Position numbers and translations under genes: made by a program. From Mesorhizobium sp. L-8-3 (GTDB taxonomy: Bacteria > Pseudomonadota > Alphaproteobacteria > Rhizobiales > Rhizobiaceae), in assembly GCF_016756615.1 (NCBI RefSeq), contig NZ_AP023262.1, positions 3,535,501 to 3,599,500 on the forward strand: a stretch of 64,000 bases of DNA, in the 5' to 3' direction. This document shows, one piece after another, positions 62,508-64,000 of the stretch. The notes beneath the pieces were generated by a model. It had not been told where the DNA came from. It worked only from the letters and a program-made list of their open reading frames with translations, and searched no databases. Position 1 is the stretch's first letter. Each line of letters opens with the position of its first letter.

Positions 62508-63719
62508 TTGACCGACACCACCGCCGCATCGATCCGCGTCCACAAGGACAACACGGTCTACGCCATCATCCTGGCGGTAAGCTTCTGCCATTTCCTCAAC
62601 GATCTGATGCAGTCGCTGCTGGCCGCGCTCTATCCCATGCTCAAGGACGGCTACGGGCTGGACTTCTGGCAGATCGGCGTTCTCACGCTAACCTTCCAGG
62701 GCACGGCATCGCTGCTGCAGCCCGTCATCGGCATCTATACCGACAAGCGGCCGATGCCCTATTCGCTGCCGGTCGGCATGGGGTCGACGCTGGTCGGGCT
62801 GGTGCTGCTCGCCTTCGCCGGCAATTATCTGCTGCTGCTCGCGGGTGCGGGGCTCGTCGGCCTGGGCTCGGCCGTGTTCCACCCGGAATCCTCGCGTGTC
62901 GCCAGATTGGCGTCGGGCGGCCGCTATGGTCTGGCGCAGTCGCTGTTCCAGGTGGGCGGCAATGTGGGCACGGCGATCGGACCGTTGCTCGCAGCCTTCA
63001 TCGTGGTGCCGCGCGGCCAGGCGAGCGTGTCCTGGTTCTCGCTGGTGGCGCTGCTGGGCATGGTCGTCCTGTGGCAGGTGAGCGGCTGGTACGCCCGCTA
63101 TCGTGTCGCCTCGGCCTCGCGGCCGGCGGTCAGCAAGGCCTTGCCCTTCGCGAAGCCGAAGGTCGTCGTCGCGCTGGCCGTTCTCGCGCTGCTGACTTTT
63201 TCAAAGAATGTCTACATGGCGAGCCTGTCCAGCTATTATACCTTCTATGTCATCGAGAAATTCGGCGTTACGGTCCAGCAGTCGCAGATCTTGCTGTTCA
63301 TCCTGCTGGGTGCGGCCGCCGTCGGTACCATCCTCGGCGGGCCGATCGGTGATCGCTTCGGCGCCAAGACCGTGATCTGGTTCTCGATCCTGGGCGTGCT
63401 GCCCTTCACCCTGGCGCTGCCTTACGTCGACCTGTTCTGGACGGGCATGTTGTCGGCGATCATCGGTCTGATCCTGGCCTCCGCCTTCCCTGCGATCGTC
63501 GTCTTCGCCCAAGAACTGGTGCCGGGCCGGGTGGGCATGGTGGCGGGCATCTTCTTCGGCTTCGCCTTCGGCATGGGCGGGCTGGGCGCGGCCCTGCTCG
63601 GCATCGTGGCCGACGTCAGGGGCATCGAGTTCGTCTACAAGATCTGCTCGTTCCTGCCGCTGATCGGCCTGCTCACGATCTTCCTGCCGAACATGAAGGA
63701 TGCCCACGCGTATCGCTGA
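62508..63719 (+). CDS. MFS transporter, fosmidomycin-resistance (Fsr) type
   Basis: The 403-residue protein has about 12 membrane segments and Fsr-like motifs: HFLNDLMQSLLAALYPMLKDGYGLDFWQIG in segment 1 and FHPESSRVARLASGGRYGLAQSLFQVGGNVG. The loop PIGDRFGAKTVIW is the MFS motif. The start appears to be TTG 62508 with GGAG upstream. It should export a drug-like or phosphonate compound; substrate not established. Divergent AraC regulator. Confidence 0.85.
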   Translation: MTDTTAASIRVHKDNTVYAIILAVSFCHFLNDLMQSLLAALYPMLKDGYGLDFWQIGVLTLTFQGTASLLQPVIGIYTDKRPMPYSLPVGMGSTLVGLVLLAFAGNYLLLLAGAGLVGLGSAVFHPESSRVARLASGGRYGLAQSLFQVGGNVGTAIGPLLAAFIVVPRGQASVSWFSLVALLGMVVLWQVSGWYARYRVASASRPAVSKALPFAKPKVVVALAVLALLTFSKNVYMASLSSYYTFYVIEKFGVTVQQSQILLFILLGAAAVGTILGGPIGDRFGAKTVIWFSILGVLPFTLALPYVDLFWTGMLSAIIGLILASAFPAIVVFAQELVPGRVGMVAGIFFGFAFGMGGLGAALLGIVADVRGIEFVYKICSFLPLIGLLTIFLPNMKDAHAYR

Positions 63720-63799
63720 AGTCACCTGGTCCCGGAACGCCAGGCTTTCCGATGCGTTGACCAAAGCCCGCGCCACCCGCGGGCTCTGGGAGAGACAAG

Positions 63800-63982
63800 A
63801 TGGTTATCGGACAAGGCGACAAGGGCCGCGAATCGGCTCGCGGCCTGAAGAAGAGTGTGGCTGCCGAGGAACGCAAGATCGAGACGGCCAAGGGTAGCCC
63901 GCTTGCAAAAGGGCCAAAGCGCGTCGAGGAGCGTGCGCGCAGTGCCGACCCCAAAGATGGCAGACCGAAGCAGAAGGGCTGA
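63800..63982 (+). CDS. Small highly charged hypothetical protein
   Basis: The 60-residue protein starts MVIGQGDKGRESARGLKKSV and is rich in Lys, Arg and Glu with no hydrophobic core, so it may be disordered. GGGAGAG precedes the ATG at good spacing. No family is recognised. It lies 80 bp after the MFS gene. Confidence 0.5.
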   Translation: MVIGQGDKGRESARGLKKSVAAEERKIETAKGSPLAKGPKRVEERARSADPKDGRPKQKG

Positions 63983-64000
63983 CAGCCGAATTCCGGGGGC

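Noticed and set aside
1-64000. CRISPR arrays
   Set aside because: No regularly spaced direct repeats with unique spacers of suitable length were seen; the GTTGGAA array is too short-period.

Overview
The window is a high-GC alphaproteobacterial chromosome segment, most likely Hyphomicrobiales (Mesorhizobium, Aminobacter or another Phyllobacteriaceae relative). The evidence is a cell-cycle cluster (sciP, fliJ, ctrA, a single-domain response regulator, chpT, eipA), a fused trpE(G) preceded by a Trp-rich leader peptide, clpS2, a choline-type choXWV transporter, and intergenic repeats of the kind found in rhizobial genomes.

Region 1 (1 to about 13.8 kb) looks like an integrated mobile island. 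A tight leftward operon (3840 to 193) encodes an AlpA-like HTH protein, an unknown protein, a Topo VI A/Spo11-type Toprim protein, a primase-like Toprim protein and a RepA-like ATPase. It ends beside eight GTTGGAA repeats spaced by about one helical turn or a multiple of it. A rightward operon (6958 to 9314) carries a large serine recombinase with three small companions. Two putative defence modules flank the recombinase. One is a two-gene module (6683 to 4046) made of a QueC-like enzyme fused to a C-terminal winged-helix-like region and a partner protein that begins Met-Gly. The other is a 1247-residue SIR2 protein (13214 to 9471). A tRNA-Met(CAU) gene and housekeeping genes follow.

Region 2 (13.8 to 28 kb) is core chromosome: a Gfo/Idh/MocA oxidoreductase, mnmA, the sciP-fliJ-ctrA-RR-chpT-eipA cell-cycle and envelope block, a coiled-coil membrane protein, an rRNA/tRNA methyltransferase, an ArsR regulator, a HugZ-like protein, a CoA transferase, an SDR and clpS2.

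Region 3 (28346 to 32307) is a transposon of about 4 kb with 24-bp imperfect terminal inverted repeats and a frameshifted IS1595-type transposase. Its passengers are a ParB/Srx-domain protein, a D12-class adenine methyltransferase and an unknown 134-residue protein. It is inserted between clpS2 and the cho operon.

Region 4 (32.3 to 64 kb) is core chromosome again. It holds choXWV, thymidine kinase, a membrane GGDEF protein, a five-gene uncharacterised AAA+ operon (37798 to 44683), fhs, a TacA/TacT-like toxin-antitoxin pair, two adjacent Rnk-like proteins, a cystine-type ABC transporter, a DUF1868 2H phosphoesterase, DUF4126 plus an FAD-disulfide oxidoreductase, the trpL-trpE(G) attenuation unit, a two-domain multicopper oxidase with a ZIP transporter behind a nested dyad, an SDR, an AbrB-family membrane protein, an AraC regulator divergent from a fosmidomycin-resistance-type MFS transporter, and a small charged protein.
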